Part shown: positions 28,301 to 38,138 of the stretch, in pieces | Position numbering within the stretch: position 1 is the stretch's first letter | Layout of the letters: each line of letters opens with the position of its first letter | NCBI GenBank assembly: GCA_963706535.1 | Contig: CAVPMU010000005.1 | Location: 62,001 to 126,000, forward strand | Source: RPQJ01 sp963706535 | GTDB lineage: Bacteria; Pseudomonadota; Gammaproteobacteria; Steroidobacterales; Steroidobacteraceae | DNA length: 64,000 nucleotides | Reading direction: 5' to 3' | Notes under the pieces: generated by a model | Told to the model about the DNA's origin: nothing | What the model saw: the letters and a program-made list of their open reading frames with translations, nothing else | Database searches by the model: none | Program-made: the position numbers and the translations under genes

Positions 28301-28831
28301 ATGAACGCGATTTCGAACGCACTGATCGACTACTGGCACCGGCTGCCCGCCACCCCGGCGAGCACCCGCTGTCGCAACCTGGAACGCACTTGCCAGCACG
28401 TCCGCGACGGGGACCTCGCCCCGGATGCGCTCGTCCCGTACGCGCTCGCCGACAGCGACGAGGACGTGGTGTACGCAGCCGTGTCGCATTACCTCGACTC
28501 GGCACGCTCGCACGACCCCGGTCGCGGCCCGGCCACCGACGACGCGCTCGAATGGATCCGCCGCCACCTCGCACTCAACCGCGGCGCGGTATTCGCGGCG
28601 GTCCTCGGTCGCGGCGACCCGGCGCTGAACGAGCGCCTGTCCTCGCTGCGGCTCACGCTGTCGGCAGACGACGTCGCGACGGTGGCCCGGCGTGCGGCGC
28701 GGAGGCCCTGCACGCATTCACGCCGGTTCCTGCACGACTGGTTCGAGCTGCTGTCGGGGGAAGGCGCGCGGCCGGAGCGCGAGCACCTTGCCGCCGCACT
28801 CGGAGCAGGCGCCGTCGCACGCGCCGCCTGA
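28301..28831 (+). CDS. Hypothetical protein
   Basis: A 176-residue soluble protein, mostly helical in appearance, with no signal peptide or membrane segment. Segments such as PYALADSDEDVVYAAVSHYL and DDALEWIRRHLALNRGAVFAAVL resemble HEAT-like or repeat helices (about residues 45-130). I do not recognise a family. A strong GAGGAGG (28287-28293) lies 7 nt before the ATG. It follows a promoter, a structured RNA and a terminator, so its expression may be conditional. It is convergent with the slt gene. Confidence 0.7.
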   Translation: MNAISNALIDYWHRLPATPASTRCRNLERTCQHVRDGDLAPDALVPYALADSDEDVVYAAVSHYLDSARSHDPGRGPATDDALEWIRRHLALNRGAVFAAVLGRGDPALNERLSSLRLTLSADDVATVARRAARRPCTHSRRFLHDWFELLSGEGARPEREHLAAALGAGAVARAA

Positions 28832-28864
28832 CCACGCTGCGCAACGGCAGCGCGCCACCGCGCC

Positions 28865-30820
28865 TCACTCCGTCGCGGGTGCCCGGATCGTCCCGAGCCA
28901 CGACGAAACATCGCGTGGCTTGCGGTCCTCGAGCCACGCGAATACCAGTTCGTGCCACGACACGCGCTGCACGTAGGCGCGCGTCTCGTTGAACGGGATG
29001 TTCTCGACCCAGACGTCGGTTTCCATCGGCGCGGGTGGCAGCCAGCGGCGTGCTGCGGCCGGGCCGGCGTTGTAGCCCGCGATGGCGAGGAGCGGCTGGC
29101 CCCCCGACCGATCGATCAGGTCGCGCAGGAATGCGGAGCCGAGCGGCACGTTCACCGACGGCGTCAGCAGGGCCGCGCGGGTGGGCGTCGGCAGGCCCGC
29201 GCGCCTGGCGGTGATCCTTGCGGTCGACGGCAGCAACTGCATCAGCCCGAGCGCGCCCGCCGACGACCCCGCATCGGCGCGATACAGGCTTTCCTGGCGG
29301 ATGATCGCGTAAATCAGTTCACGAGGCAGCCGTGTGCGCGCCGCCGCGCGCCGCACCTCCTCCTCGTAAGGTCGCGGATAGAGCAGCTCGTAGTCGTTGA
29401 ACAGCCCGAGACGCGCGGCCGCCGCGATCGCAGGCAGGTGCCAGCCCCAGCGTGACGCGAGCCCCACGGCCTGCGTGCGCTGGCCAGGCGTCAGCGCGTC
29501 GTAGGCCGCGTTCCATTCGAGATTGGCCGCGTCGGGCATCTCGCACAGGATGAGCTCGCGCGTGCGCACGAAGGCAGGCTCGGCCGCCAGTGCGGCGATC
29601 GCGTCATCGTTCAGGCCGATGGGCTCGAGCGTCGGTGCGAAACGTACGCCGAGGCGCGCGGCCGACAGCACCGCATACCAGTTGTCGGTCGGCAGCACGG
29701 CGGAATAACCCTGTTTCGCGAGCGCCGCGTCGCCCAGCTGCGCCGCGGCCCGGGCATGCCAGTACCGCCAGCGATTCTGGTTGCGCAGTGGCTCCGGCAT
29801 CGCCTCGATCGCCCGGCGCACGCGTGCCCAGTCGCCGGCCCACAGCGCCGCGCGCGTGTACCACTCGTGGGCACGCTCGTCGAAGTCCTCCGCGTGCACC
29901 CGCGCGAAGAACTCGAGCGCGCCATCGTGGCGGCTCCACGACAGCGACAGTGCCACCGCCAGTGCATACGGACTCGCCGCGCGCGAATCGAGGCCGCGGG
30001 CCGCGACGAGTGCTGCGTAACGGCCAGCCGCCGCGTCCGCGTCCGCGCGTGCGTAGCGTGTCCAGCCGTCGAGCAGGGCCTGGGGCTCGACCTTGCGCGT
30101 CGGATTCGCGATCAATGCATCGACTGCCGCCCGCGGCTGCTCGATCAGCGAGGCCCACTGGTTGAGCGGCGCCGCCGCGGCGTCCGGCAGCGATCGGGCG
30201 AGGTAGCGGGCCAGTGCCGCCTGCCCGTCGCCCAACGCGAGACGGGCGCGGCGCTCGATCAGCTCGGGCGTGAGCTTGCCCTGGGCTTTCAGCCATTCGA
30301 ACGCCGGGTCGCACGATTCCGGCAGGCTCTTCGGGCTCAGCCACTGCGCCGTGACGTCGTCCGCGAGCCCGTCGAGACGGCCGAGCGCGAGGCGCGCGGA
30401 AAAGGAGCCGCAGCGCGCGGCCAGCGTGTCGTCGAGTTCGGGGCGGTAGGCGGCGAGGAACGCGCTCCACTGCCGGCGCAGGGCAAGCTCCATCAGCCAG
30501 CTGCGTCGCAGCGAGCGGGCGACCGGCTGGTCGCCGTGGCGTTGCAGGAACGCCTCGATTTCCGCGGCCGCCGCCGGGTCGGCAAAGCGCCGCTGCAGCC
30601 GGGCCGCCTCGAGGTACGGGTACAGCGGATAGGCGCGCAGGGCGTCGCTGTCGGGTGCGGGCATGGCCGGCCGGCCGGTGGTCGCCTGCGCGCGTGCGTC
30701 GAGGAACGCGCGGCGGGCGTCGGCGTAAGGGTCGGCTGCCGCGCAGCTCGCCACCGGCAGGGCGGCGACGAGCAGGATCAGCGGCAGGGCGGCAAGCAGA
30801 AAGTGGCGCGTTCCATGCAT
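28865..30820 (-). CDS. slt: Soluble lytic murein transglycosylase (Slt70 family)
   Basis: A 651-residue periplasmic enzyme that cleaves the MurNAc-GlcNAc bond of peptidoglycan with anhydro-MurNAc formation. It has a signal peptide (FLLAALPLILLVAALPVASCAA), a long alpha-superhelical U-domain (about 30-440), a linker and a C-terminal goose-lysozyme-like domain. That domain carries IIRQESLYRADAGSSAGALG with the catalytic Glu, GLMQLLPSTA and IAGYNAGPAAARRW. Length matches E. coli Slt70. The start is the ATG at 30818-30820; a longer frame reaches into the fadB promoter region and is rejected. The CAA preceded by VASC leaves a lipoprotein form possible. Confidence 0.94.
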   Translation of the reverse strand: MHGTRHFLLAALPLILLVAALPVASCAAADPYADARRAFLDARAQATTGRPAMPAPDSDALRAYPLYPYLEAARLQRRFADPAAAAEIEAFLQRHGDQPVARSLRRSWLMELALRRQWSAFLAAYRPELDDTLAARCGSFSARLALGRLDGLADDVTAQWLSPKSLPESCDPAFEWLKAQGKLTPELIERRARLALGDGQAALARYLARSLPDAAAAPLNQWASLIEQPRAAVDALIANPTRKVEPQALLDGWTRYARADADAAAGRYAALVAARGLDSRAASPYALAVALSLSWSRHDGALEFFARVHAEDFDERAHEWYTRAALWAGDWARVRRAIEAMPEPLRNQNRWRYWHARAAAQLGDAALAKQGYSAVLPTDNWYAVLSAARLGVRFAPTLEPIGLNDDAIAALAAEPAFVRTRELILCEMPDAANLEWNAAYDALTPGQRTQAVGLASRWGWHLPAIAAAARLGLFNDYELLYPRPYEEEVRRAAARTRLPRELIYAIIRQESLYRADAGSSAGALGLMQLLPSTARITARRAGLPTPTRAALLTPSVNVPLGSAFLRDLIDRSGGQPLLAIAGYNAGPAAARRWLPPAPMETDVWVENIPFNETRAYVQRVSWHELVFAWLEDRKPRDVSSWLGTIRAPATE

Positions 30821-31025
30821 TGCAGGGAGTGTACCTGCCTTGCGCGACGGATCGGCAGTCGAACGCAAGTGCCTGATGGGAAGAGATATTCCGGCGCGGC
30901 GGCGCGACTCTCGGTAAGCCGTATTAACAATCATTGTGCGCTGCGGCAAACTCGGCGAGTCGTACGCGCCGCGCCGCGGCATCGCAGCCAGTTTCCTGGG
31001 ATCCTGAACGAAGGGAGATGACCCC
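30821..31025. other. Divergent intergenic region between slt and fadB
   Basis: These 205 bp separate the divergently transcribed slt and fadB genes and must hold both promoters. An AT-richer patch (GTATTAACAATCATTG, 30920-30935) stands out against the GC-rich background and is a likely promoter or operator for fadBA. No clear dyad resembling a FadR or PsrA operator could be assigned. GGGAG (31013-31017) is the fadB ribosome binding site. Confidence 0.4.
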
Positions 31026-33176
31026 ATGCTCTACACCGGACCCGCCTTCAGCGCCGCGGCGCTGGGCGACGGCATCGTCGAACTCAAGTTCGACCTCACC
31101 GGCGACTCGGTCAACAAGCTGAACGCCGCCGCACTCAAGGACCTCGACGCGGCGACGCACGCCATTGCGCAGGCGCCCGGCGTCAAGGGCCTGGTCCTGA
31201 CCTCCGGCAAGCCCGTGTTCATCGTCGGTGCCGACGTCACCGAGTTCACCGGCATGTTCGCCGCGGGCGAGGAAGCGGTGGCCAAGGGCGTGCTCGAGGT
31301 GAACCAGATGCTCTGCCGCTTCGAGGACCTGCCGTTCCCGAAGGTGGCCGCGATCAACGGCGTCTGCCTCGGCGGCGGGCTCGAACTCGCGCTCGCCTGC
31401 GAGTACCGCGTCATGTCCACCGCAGCCTCGGTGGGTTTCCCGGAAGTGAAGCTCGGCATCTTCCCGGGCTTCGGCGGTTCGGTGCGCATGCCGCGCCTGA
31501 TCGGCATCGACAACGCGGTCGAGTGGATCGCCACCGGCGCCGACAAGAAGGCGGACGCCGCGCTCAAGGACGGTGCGGTCGACGCAGTCGTGGCGCCCGA
31601 GCAGCTGCGTGACGCGGCGCTCGCGCTCGTGCGGCAGGCGATCGACGGCAAGCTCGACTGGCAGGCGCGCCGCGCGGAGAAGCTCGCACCGGTGAAGCTG
31701 AACCCGATCGAGCAGATGATGGCCTTCACGAGCTCGATGGCCGTGGTGGGCGGCAAGGCCGGCCCCAACTACCCGGCGCCGATGCTCGCGATCAAGAACA
31801 TGCAGGAAGGCGCGACCAAGGGTCGCGACGAAGCGCTCGCGATCGAGGCGAAGTATTTCGCCAAGGCCGCGGTGACCCCGCAGGCGACCGCGCTCGTGGG
31901 CCTGTTCCTCGCCGACCAGGCCGTGAAGAAGTTCAGCGGCGCGTGGGCGAAGAAAGGTGCCAAGGAGATCAGGCAGGCGGCCGTGCTCGGCGCGGGCATC
32001 ATGGGCGGCGGCATCGCCTACCAGAGCGCCTCGAAGGGCACGCCCATCGTCATGAAGGACATCCGCCCGGAGGCGCTCGACCTCGGCATGAACGAGGCCG
32101 GCAAGCTCCTGGCGAAGCAGGTGGAGAAGGGCAAGCTCAAGCCCGAGCAGATGAGCGCCACGCTGGCGCGCATCCGCCCGACGTTGAACTACGGCGACTT
32201 CAAGGACGTGGACATCGTCATCGAGGCCGTGGTCGAGAACCCGAAGGTCAAGAAGGCGGTGTTCGCCGAGCTCGAGGGCCTGGTGCGCGAGGACACGATC
32301 ATCGCCTCGAACACCTCGACGATCTCGATCAGCCACCTCGCCGAAGGGCTCGCGCGCCCGCAGAACTTCGTCGGCATGCACTTCTTCAACCCGGTGCACA
32401 TGATGCCGCTGGTCGAGGTGATCCGCGGCAAGCAGTCGTCGGACGAAGCCGTGGCCGCGACGGTGAAGCTCGCGCAGAAGATGGGCAAGACGCCCATCGT
32501 CGTGAACGACTGCCCGGGGTTCATGGTCAATCGCGTGTTGTTCCCGTACTTCGCCGGCTTCCACATGCTGCTGCGCGACGGCGCGGACTACATGGCGGTG
32601 GACAAGGTGATGGAGCGGTTCGGCTGGCCGATGGGCCCGGCCTACCTGATGGACGTGGTGGGCATGGACACCGGCGTGCACGCCGCCGCGGTGATGGCGG
32701 AAGGCTTCCCCGACCGCATGAAGCCCGACTTCACGAGCACCACGCAGGTGCTGGTGGAGCACAAGCGTTACGGCCAGAAGACCGGCAAGGGCTACTACAG
32801 CTATGCGCCGGACAAGAAAGGCAAGCCGAAGAAGACCCCGGACCCCGAGGCCTACGAGCTGATCAAGGGTGTCGTGGCGGAGCGCAGGGAGTTCACGCCC
32901 GACGAGATCATCGCGCGCTGCATGGTGCCGATGGTGAACGAGGTGGTGCGCTGCCTCGAGGACAAGATCGTCGCCTCGCCCCACGAGGCCGACATGTCGC
33001 TCATCTACGGCATCGGCTTCCCGCCGTTCCGTGGCGGCGCCTGCCGCTACGTGGACCAGACGGGCGCCGCGAACTTCGTCGCGCTGTGCGACAAGTACGC
33101 CGCGCTCGGCAAGCTCTACGAGGCGCCGCAGCTGCTGCGCGACATGGCCGCGTCCGGCAAGAAATTCTTCGGCTGA
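31026..33176 (+). CDS. fadB: Fatty acid oxidation complex alpha subunit (enoyl-CoA hydratase/3-hydroxyacyl-CoA dehydrogenase)
   Basis: A 716-residue bifunctional beta-oxidation enzyme. The N-terminal crotonase domain (about 1-300) has NGVCLGGGLELALACEYR and GFPEVKLGIFPGFGGSVR with the two catalytic glutamates in place. The NAD-binding dehydrogenase domain starts near residue 318 with VLGAGIMGGGIAYQSASKG and contains FVGMHFFNPVHMMPLVEV with the catalytic His. The C-terminal repeats follow. The LYTGPAF start and VNKLN segment match FadB more than FadJ. It is followed by fadA after 34 nt, the classical fadBA operon. Confidence 0.96.
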   Translation: MLYTGPAFSAAALGDGIVELKFDLTGDSVNKLNAAALKDLDAATHAIAQAPGVKGLVLTSGKPVFIVGADVTEFTGMFAAGEEAVAKGVLEVNQMLCRFEDLPFPKVAAINGVCLGGGLELALACEYRVMSTAASVGFPEVKLGIFPGFGGSVRMPRLIGIDNAVEWIATGADKKADAALKDGAVDAVVAPEQLRDAALALVRQAIDGKLDWQARRAEKLAPVKLNPIEQMMAFTSSMAVVGGKAGPNYPAPMLAIKNMQEGATKGRDEALAIEAKYFAKAAVTPQATALVGLFLADQAVKKFSGAWAKKGAKEIRQAAVLGAGIMGGGIAYQSASKGTPIVMKDIRPEALDLGMNEAGKLLAKQVEKGKLKPEQMSATLARIRPTLNYGDFKDVDIVIEAVVENPKVKKAVFAELEGLVREDTIIASNTSTISISHLAEGLARPQNFVGMHFFNPVHMMPLVEVIRGKQSSDEAVAATVKLAQKMGKTPIVVNDCPGFMVNRVLFPYFAGFHMLLRDGADYMAVDKVMERFGWPMGPAYLMDVVGMDTGVHAAAVMAEGFPDRMKPDFTSTTQVLVEHKRYGQKTGKGYYSYAPDKKGKPKKTPDPEAYELIKGVVAERREFTPDEIIARCMVPMVNEVVRCLEDKIVASPHEADMSLIYGIGFPPFRGGACRYVDQTGAANFVALCDKYAALGKLYEAPQLLRDMAASGKKFFG

Positions 33177-33210
33177 AGCACACGCCACCACGAATCCTGG
33201 AGAGATCAAG

Positions 33211-34386
<1,176 letters not shown>

Positions 34387-34404
34387 ACGCGCGGTCCAGG
34401 GGGT

Positions 34405-35736
34405 TCAAGGCACGGCTCGCGCCGCGGGCAGCGTGAGCCAGGCCGCGAGCCCTCCGCCCTCCCTGTTCTCGAGGCTCACGGTCCAGCCGTTGGCCTGCGC
34501 GAGCTGTCGCACGATCGCAAGGCCGAGCCCGGCGCCACCGGTACGCGGATCACGCGACGCATCCACCCGATGGAAGGGACGAAACACCGCCTCGAGCTGT
34601 TCCGCGGGAATGCCGGGCCCGCGGTCGAGCACGCCGATCCGGACGGCGGTGCCCACGCTGCGCGCGTCCAGCTCGATCGGCAGCCCGCTGCAGTGACGCT
34701 GCGCATTGGCGAGCAGGTTGCCGACCAGCCGGCGCAACGCCATCGGCGCGGCGGAGGCGACGCAGGGTTCGCCTGAGATCTCGACCGCCGTTCCGGACTC
34801 ACGTGCGCGCCTCGCGAGTTCCTCGAGCAGTCCCTGCACATCGACCACCGCCGGCTTCTCCCGCCCGAGTCCTCGAGCGAGGTCGAGCATTTCGCCCACC
34901 AGCCGATTCATTTCCTCAACGTCCCGGTCGAGTCGATCGAGCAGCGACGGGTCGTGGTGGCGGGCCAGCAACTCCAGTCCGAGCCGCATGCGCGCGAGTG
35001 GCGTGCGCAAGTCATGCGACAGACCTGCGAGCAGCGTCGTCCGTCCCTCGAGCAGGTCCTGCACCTGCCGGGTCAGTTCGTTGGTCCTGCGCGCGAGGGC
35101 TGCGAGCTCGCGCGGCCCCGATTCAGGCAGCTGTTCCGGCGTCTCGCCGCGTCCCAGCACGGCGGTGGCCTCGCCGAGCCGGCGCAGCGGCGCGACGATG
35201 CGCAGCGCGATCCACGCGGCTGCAAGCACCGACAGCGCCATGCCCGCGACGAGGGTGACGACGACGGTGGTGAGCGGCTGCGTGCCGAGGCGGCTGTGCG
35301 GGAAGCCGACCCAGGAGAGCCGGCCGCCGCTCGGAATCGCGACCCAGTGCCACGACTCGCCCGATCGCCGCGCGGCCGCGAGCCTCACCTCCCCGCCGAA
35401 CTGCGCCGCGAGCGTGCGCTCGACCCGGCGCGCGTAAAAATCGCTGCCCTGGTGCTCGCGGGCATCCGGCGGAGGCTCGAGCCGGAACTCGATGCCGTGC
35501 GCCTCGACGAGATGGCGCTCGAATGCCGGGCGGGTCATTGGCGGCAACTCGCTCCAGGTCTCGGCCGTCAGCGCGAGCAGGTCGGCAAAATCGTCCGCCG
35601 CGCGCCGCGCGAGCGGAATCACGAGGAACCAGGCGACCGTGGCGGCGGCCACGACCTCGAATGCAACGAAGACCGCGACGAGGCGCAGGACATTCTGCTG
35701 CGCGAGACTGAGAGGTCGTCGCATGCCCTGCCTCAC
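34405..35736 (-). CDS. EnvZ-like sensor histidine kinase
   Basis: A 443-residue inner-membrane kinase. Transmembrane helix 1 is at about 15-38, a periplasmic sensor region lies at about 40-155, transmembrane helix 2 at about 160-182, then HAMP (about 182-235). The H-box LLAGLSHDLRTPLARMRLGL follows, with the N-box GNLLANAQRHC and G-boxes DRGPGIPAEQLEAVF and GAGLGLAIVRQLA. All catalytic boxes are intact. The GTG start overlaps the regulator stop (GTGA), so the kinase is translated with its partner. The signal is unknown; the EnvZ-like layout suggests osmotic or envelope sensing. Confidence 0.92.
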   Translation of the reverse strand: MRQGMRRPLSLAQQNVLRLVAVFVAFEVVAAATVAWFLVIPLARRAADDFADLLALTAETWSELPPMTRPAFERHLVEAHGIEFRLEPPPDAREHQGSDFYARRVERTLAAQFGGEVRLAAARRSGESWHWVAIPSGGRLSWVGFPHSRLGTQPLTTVVVTLVAGMALSVLAAAWIALRIVAPLRRLGEATAVLGRGETPEQLPESGPRELAALARRTNELTRQVQDLLEGRTTLLAGLSHDLRTPLARMRLGLELLARHHDPSLLDRLDRDVEEMNRLVGEMLDLARGLGREKPAVVDVQGLLEELARRARESGTAVEISGEPCVASAAPMALRRLVGNLLANAQRHCSGLPIELDARSVGTAVRIGVLDRGPGIPAEQLEAVFRPFHRVDASRDPRTGGAGLGLAIVRQLAQANGWTVSLENREGGGLAAWLTLPAARAVP

Positions 35737-36440
35737 CAGCGGTCGCCGCGCGGATTGAACAGGTACCCTTCGCCGCGGACGGTGCGGATGAAGGTGGGGC
35801 TGGACGGGTCCGTCTCGATCTTGCGCCGCAATCTCGCGACACGCAGGTCGACGGTACGGTCGTACGGCTCGCGCTCGTAGCCCTTGAGCAGGTCGAGCAG
35901 CACGTCGCGGCTCAACACGCGTCCGGGCCGCTCGGCGAGCACCTTCAGCAGGTCGAACTCGGCACTCGAGAGTTCGACGTCGATACCGTCGCGCAACAGC
36001 CGCCGGGCCGCGAGGTCGATGCGATACGGCCCGAACTCGAGCAGGTCTCCGGAGCGTGTGGCCGGGGTGGGTTGCGCCCTGCGCAGCAGTGCGCGCAACC
36101 TCGCCAGCAACTCGCGCGGACTGAACGGTTTTGCGAGGTAATCGTCCGCACCGACCTCGAGGCCGACCACGCGGTCGAGCTCCTCGCCACGCGCGGACAG
36201 CATCAGGATCGGCACGTTCGAGGTGGCGCGTATCTCGCGGGTGAGCGCCAGCCCGTCCGTGCCGGGCAGCATCAGGTCCATGACGATGGCGTCGGGCGGG
36301 TCGCGCGCGAGGACCCGCCGCATCTGCTCGCCGTCCCCGGCGAGGTCCACTGCGAAGCCGACGTCGGAGAGGTACTGGGAGAGCAGCGTGCGCAGCTCCG
36401 GGTCGTCGTCCACCACGAGGATGCGATCCACCTTGCCCAT
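35733..36440 (-). CDS. OmpR-family response regulator
   Basis: A 235-residue regulator. The receiver domain starts ILVVDDDPELRTLLSQYL, with the phospho-accepting Asp in VMDLMLPGTDGLAL and the conserved Lys in DDYLAKPFSPREL. The winged-helix DNA-binding domain (about 135-235) includes LSSAEFDLLKVLAERPGRVL and ends with FIRTVRGEGYLFNPRG. ATG at 36438-36440 is chosen because the receiver begins at once; upstream in-frame sequence runs through the repeat-bearing promoter. It is the first gene of the operon with the EnvZ-like kinase. Confidence 0.94.
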   Translation of the reverse strand: MGKVDRILVVDDDPELRTLLSQYLSDVGFAVDLAGDGEQMRRVLARDPPDAIVMDLMLPGTDGLALTREIRATSNVPILMLSARGEELDRVVGLEVGADDYLAKPFSPRELLARLRALLRRAQPTPATRSGDLLEFGPYRIDLAARRLLRDGIDVELSSAEFDLLKVLAERPGRVLSRDVLLDLLKGYEREPYDRTVDLRVARLRRKIETDPSSPTFIRTVRGEGYLFNPRGDRW

Positions 36441-36482
36441 GGCCCGAAGTCTAGACCCGCTGCGCGCCGGGGTCTGCCCCGC

Positions 36483-36522
36483 GATACACGCCGATGCAGG
36501 CTGATACACGCCGATACACGCG
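36483..36522. promoter_or_regulatory. Four tandem 10-bp repeats, candidate response-regulator binding array
   Basis: Four directly repeated 10-mers lie head to tail: GATACACGCC, GATGCAGGCT, GATACACGCC and GATACACGCG, starting at 36483, 36493, 36503 and 36513. The period of exactly 10 bp places each unit on the same helix face. OmpR-family regulators bind direct repeats spaced 10-11 bp. The array sits 43 bp upstream of the regulator start and 75 bp upstream of the divergent gene at 36597, so it can serve autoregulation and control of the secreted-protein genes. Confidence 0.65.
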
Positions 36523-36596
36523 CGCGGTTCTGCCGATACGGGCGGGGTGCAGCATTACCTTCAAGGAAGCGACGAACTCGATACCGAGACCGCATC

Positions 36597-36959
36597 ATGA
36601 AGACCCATCCAATCCCGACACTCCTCCTGCTCGTGCTCGCGCCGCTGGCGGCGCTTGCGGAAGAGCCCCCGCCCGCCGCCGCGCCCGAGGCAGCGGCGAC
36701 TTCGCCCCCCGCAGGCGGGGACTTGCCGTTCGGCGCCGGCTACGAGGCACGCCGGCGACTCGTGGAACACGAGCAGGAGGCGACCGAGGAGCAGGTCCGC
36801 AACGAGACCGAGACCCGGGCGCAGGAGCGGGATCGCACCGAGTCCCGGTCCGCGACGGAGGCGCGCGCGACGCGCAACGCGGAGCGGTCGGCGGCGTCGA
36901 GGGAATCGCGCCGCGAGGCGCGCGGCGAGCGCCGGCAGCACGGGCCGGCTGGCCACTGA
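36597..36959 (+). CDS. Small secreted charged protein, hypothetical
   Basis: A 120-residue exported protein. The signal peptide (IPTLLLLVLAPLAALAEE) is followed by a Pro/Ala-rich stretch and then a highly charged Glu/Arg region (about 48-115) with heptad-like spacing that should form an extended helix or coiled coil, ending in GHPAGH-like residues. No family recognised. The start ATG lies 75 bp from the 10-bp repeat array, divergent from the response regulator, so it is a likely direct target. The gene at 36972 follows after 12 nt. Confidence 0.65.
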   Translation: MKTHPIPTLLLLVLAPLAALAEEPPPAAAPEAAATSPPAGGDLPFGAGYEARRRLVEHEQEATEEQVRNETETRAQERDRTESRSATEARATRNAERSAASRESRREARGERRQHGPAGH

Positions 36960-36971
36960 GGAGGTAGGACG

Positions 36972-37520
36972 ATGAGGACAACCGTAAAAACTCTTGCGAC
37001 GCCGATGACCGGATTCGCGGCCAAGGGCGTGCAGCCCGCCGGCAAGCTGGCGAGTGCGGCGACGCTCACCCCGCTCAGCGAGGCGGAGGTCGCGACGCTC
37101 GAGTGGATGCGCGAGGAGGAGAAGCATGCGCGCGACGTCTACCTCGAGTTGAACGCCTTCTGGCCGGCGAAGACATTCACGAACATCGCGGCATCGGAGC
37201 AGCAGCACTTCGACGCGATCGGCCGCAAGCTGGCGCTCTATGGCATCGCCGACCCGGCGCTGCCCAACGTCGGCGACTTTGCGGATCCCGAGCCGCAGGC
37301 CCTGCACGACGAACTGCTCGCGCTGGGCATGGTGTCCTTCGTCGACGCACTGCGGGTCGGCGTCACGATCGAGGAAACGGACATCGTCGACCTGCAGGCG
37401 GCCATCGACGGCACCACGAGCGTGCCCCTCAGGACGACCTACCAGCATCTGCCGAAAGGATCCGAGAACCACTTGCGCGCCTTCATCAAGGTGCTCGGGC
37501 GGCAGTGTGGCGTCGATTAG
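36972..37520 (+). CDS. DUF2202 domain-containing ferritin-like protein
   Basis: A 182-residue protein of the DUF2202 family. The core from about residue 35 has MREEEKHARDVYLEL and ASEQQHFDAIGRKL, Glu and His pairs of a ferritin-like four-helix bundle, then ELLALGMVSFVDALRVGVTIEE and NHLRAFIKVL. This pattern can bind two metal ions. The first 30 residues lack a clear signal peptide. GAGGAGG precedes the ATG by about 7 nt. Grouped with three exported small proteins it probably belongs to an envelope or oxidative stress response; the function is unproven. Confidence 0.85.
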   Translation: MRTTVKTLATPMTGFAAKGVQPAGKLASAATLTPLSEAEVATLEWMREEEKHARDVYLELNAFWPAKTFTNIAASEQQHFDAIGRKLALYGIADPALPNVGDFADPEPQALHDELLALGMVSFVDALRVGVTIEETDIVDLQAAIDGTTSVPLRTTYQHLPKGSENHLRAFIKVLGRQCGVD

Positions 37521-37616
37521 CCACGAGTCCCGGTTAAGCCAAACCAAAGGTTCACCTGTCAACGTAGCGCACCCGGATGGACGTTGCACGGTGGTCCCCC
37601 ACATGGAGCTACGATC

Positions 37617-38051
37617 ATGAAAACCACCACAGTTCTCGCATCCCTCGCCGCGGCAACGTTCGTCTTCGCGTCCGCGGCGACGGCCCAGGGCCAGCAGGGC
37701 GGCCAGCAGGGCGGCCAGCAGCGCGGCCAGCAGGCTGGACAGCAGCAGCGCCAGGCCGACCGGGCCATGAGCCAGGACCGGGTCATGGACCAGGAACGCA
37801 TGCAGGCCCGCGACCGTGACCGCACCAAGGACCAGGAGCAGGTCCAGTCCCGCGAGCACGCCTCCGCCGGGAAAGGTGAAGGCATCTACGGCGGCAACCT
37901 GATGACGGTCCAGGAGCGCAACCAGTACCGCGAGCAGTTCGGTGGCCTGAAGACCGACCAGGAGCGCAACGAGTTCAAGGCGCAGCACCAGGAGCAGATG
38001 CAGTTGCGCGCGAAGGAGCGCGGCGTCGAGCCCGAGGTCACGACCGACTGA
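37617..38051 (+). CDS. Secreted Gln-rich protein, hypothetical
   Basis: A 144-residue exported protein. The signal peptide (VLASLAAATFVFASAATAQ) is followed by short tandem GQQ repeats (about 24-44, encoded by GGCCAGCAG-type units), then a Gln/Arg/Asp-rich helical region and a C-terminal segment with YGGNLMTVQERNQYREQF and KTDQERNEFKAQHQEQM. The last part looks like a repeated ~20-residue unit that often occurs in small periplasmic proteobacterial proteins. GGAG precedes the ATG at 37617 by about 8 nt. Function unknown. Confidence 0.7.
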   Translation: MKTTTVLASLAAATFVFASAATAQGQQGGQQGGQQRGQQAGQQQRQADRAMSQDRVMDQERMQARDRDRTKDQEQVQSREHASAGKGEGIYGGNLMTVQERNQYREQFGGLKTDQERNEFKAQHQEQMQLRAKERGVEPEVTTD

Positions 38052-38079
38052 GCCTTGTCCGTTCCCGATGGAGTCCCGC

Positions 38080-38114
38080 GGCGGCCCGGCGACGCGAGTC
38101 GTGGCCGGGCCGCC
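38080..38114. repeat. GC-rich hairpin between two small genes
   Basis: GGCGGCCCGGC (38080-38090) pairs with GCCGGGCCGCC (38104-38114); inside, GAC/GTC closes a GCGA tetraloop. It lies in the 87-nt gap between two genes on the same strand. There is no T-run, so it may stabilise the upstream mRNA 3' end or attenuate rather than terminate. Confidence 0.65.
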
Positions 38115-38138
38115 CGCCCAGGACAGGAGAGCATCGAC

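Noticed and set aside
27984..28302. Minus-strand short protein across the palindrome and structured RNA
   Set aside because: Its translation follows the palindrome and terminator; such peptides are well-known artefacts of REP-like repeats.
34387..34404. Terminator between fadA and the histidine kinase
   Set aside because: The 18-nt gap holds no stem-loop followed by a T-run on either strand.
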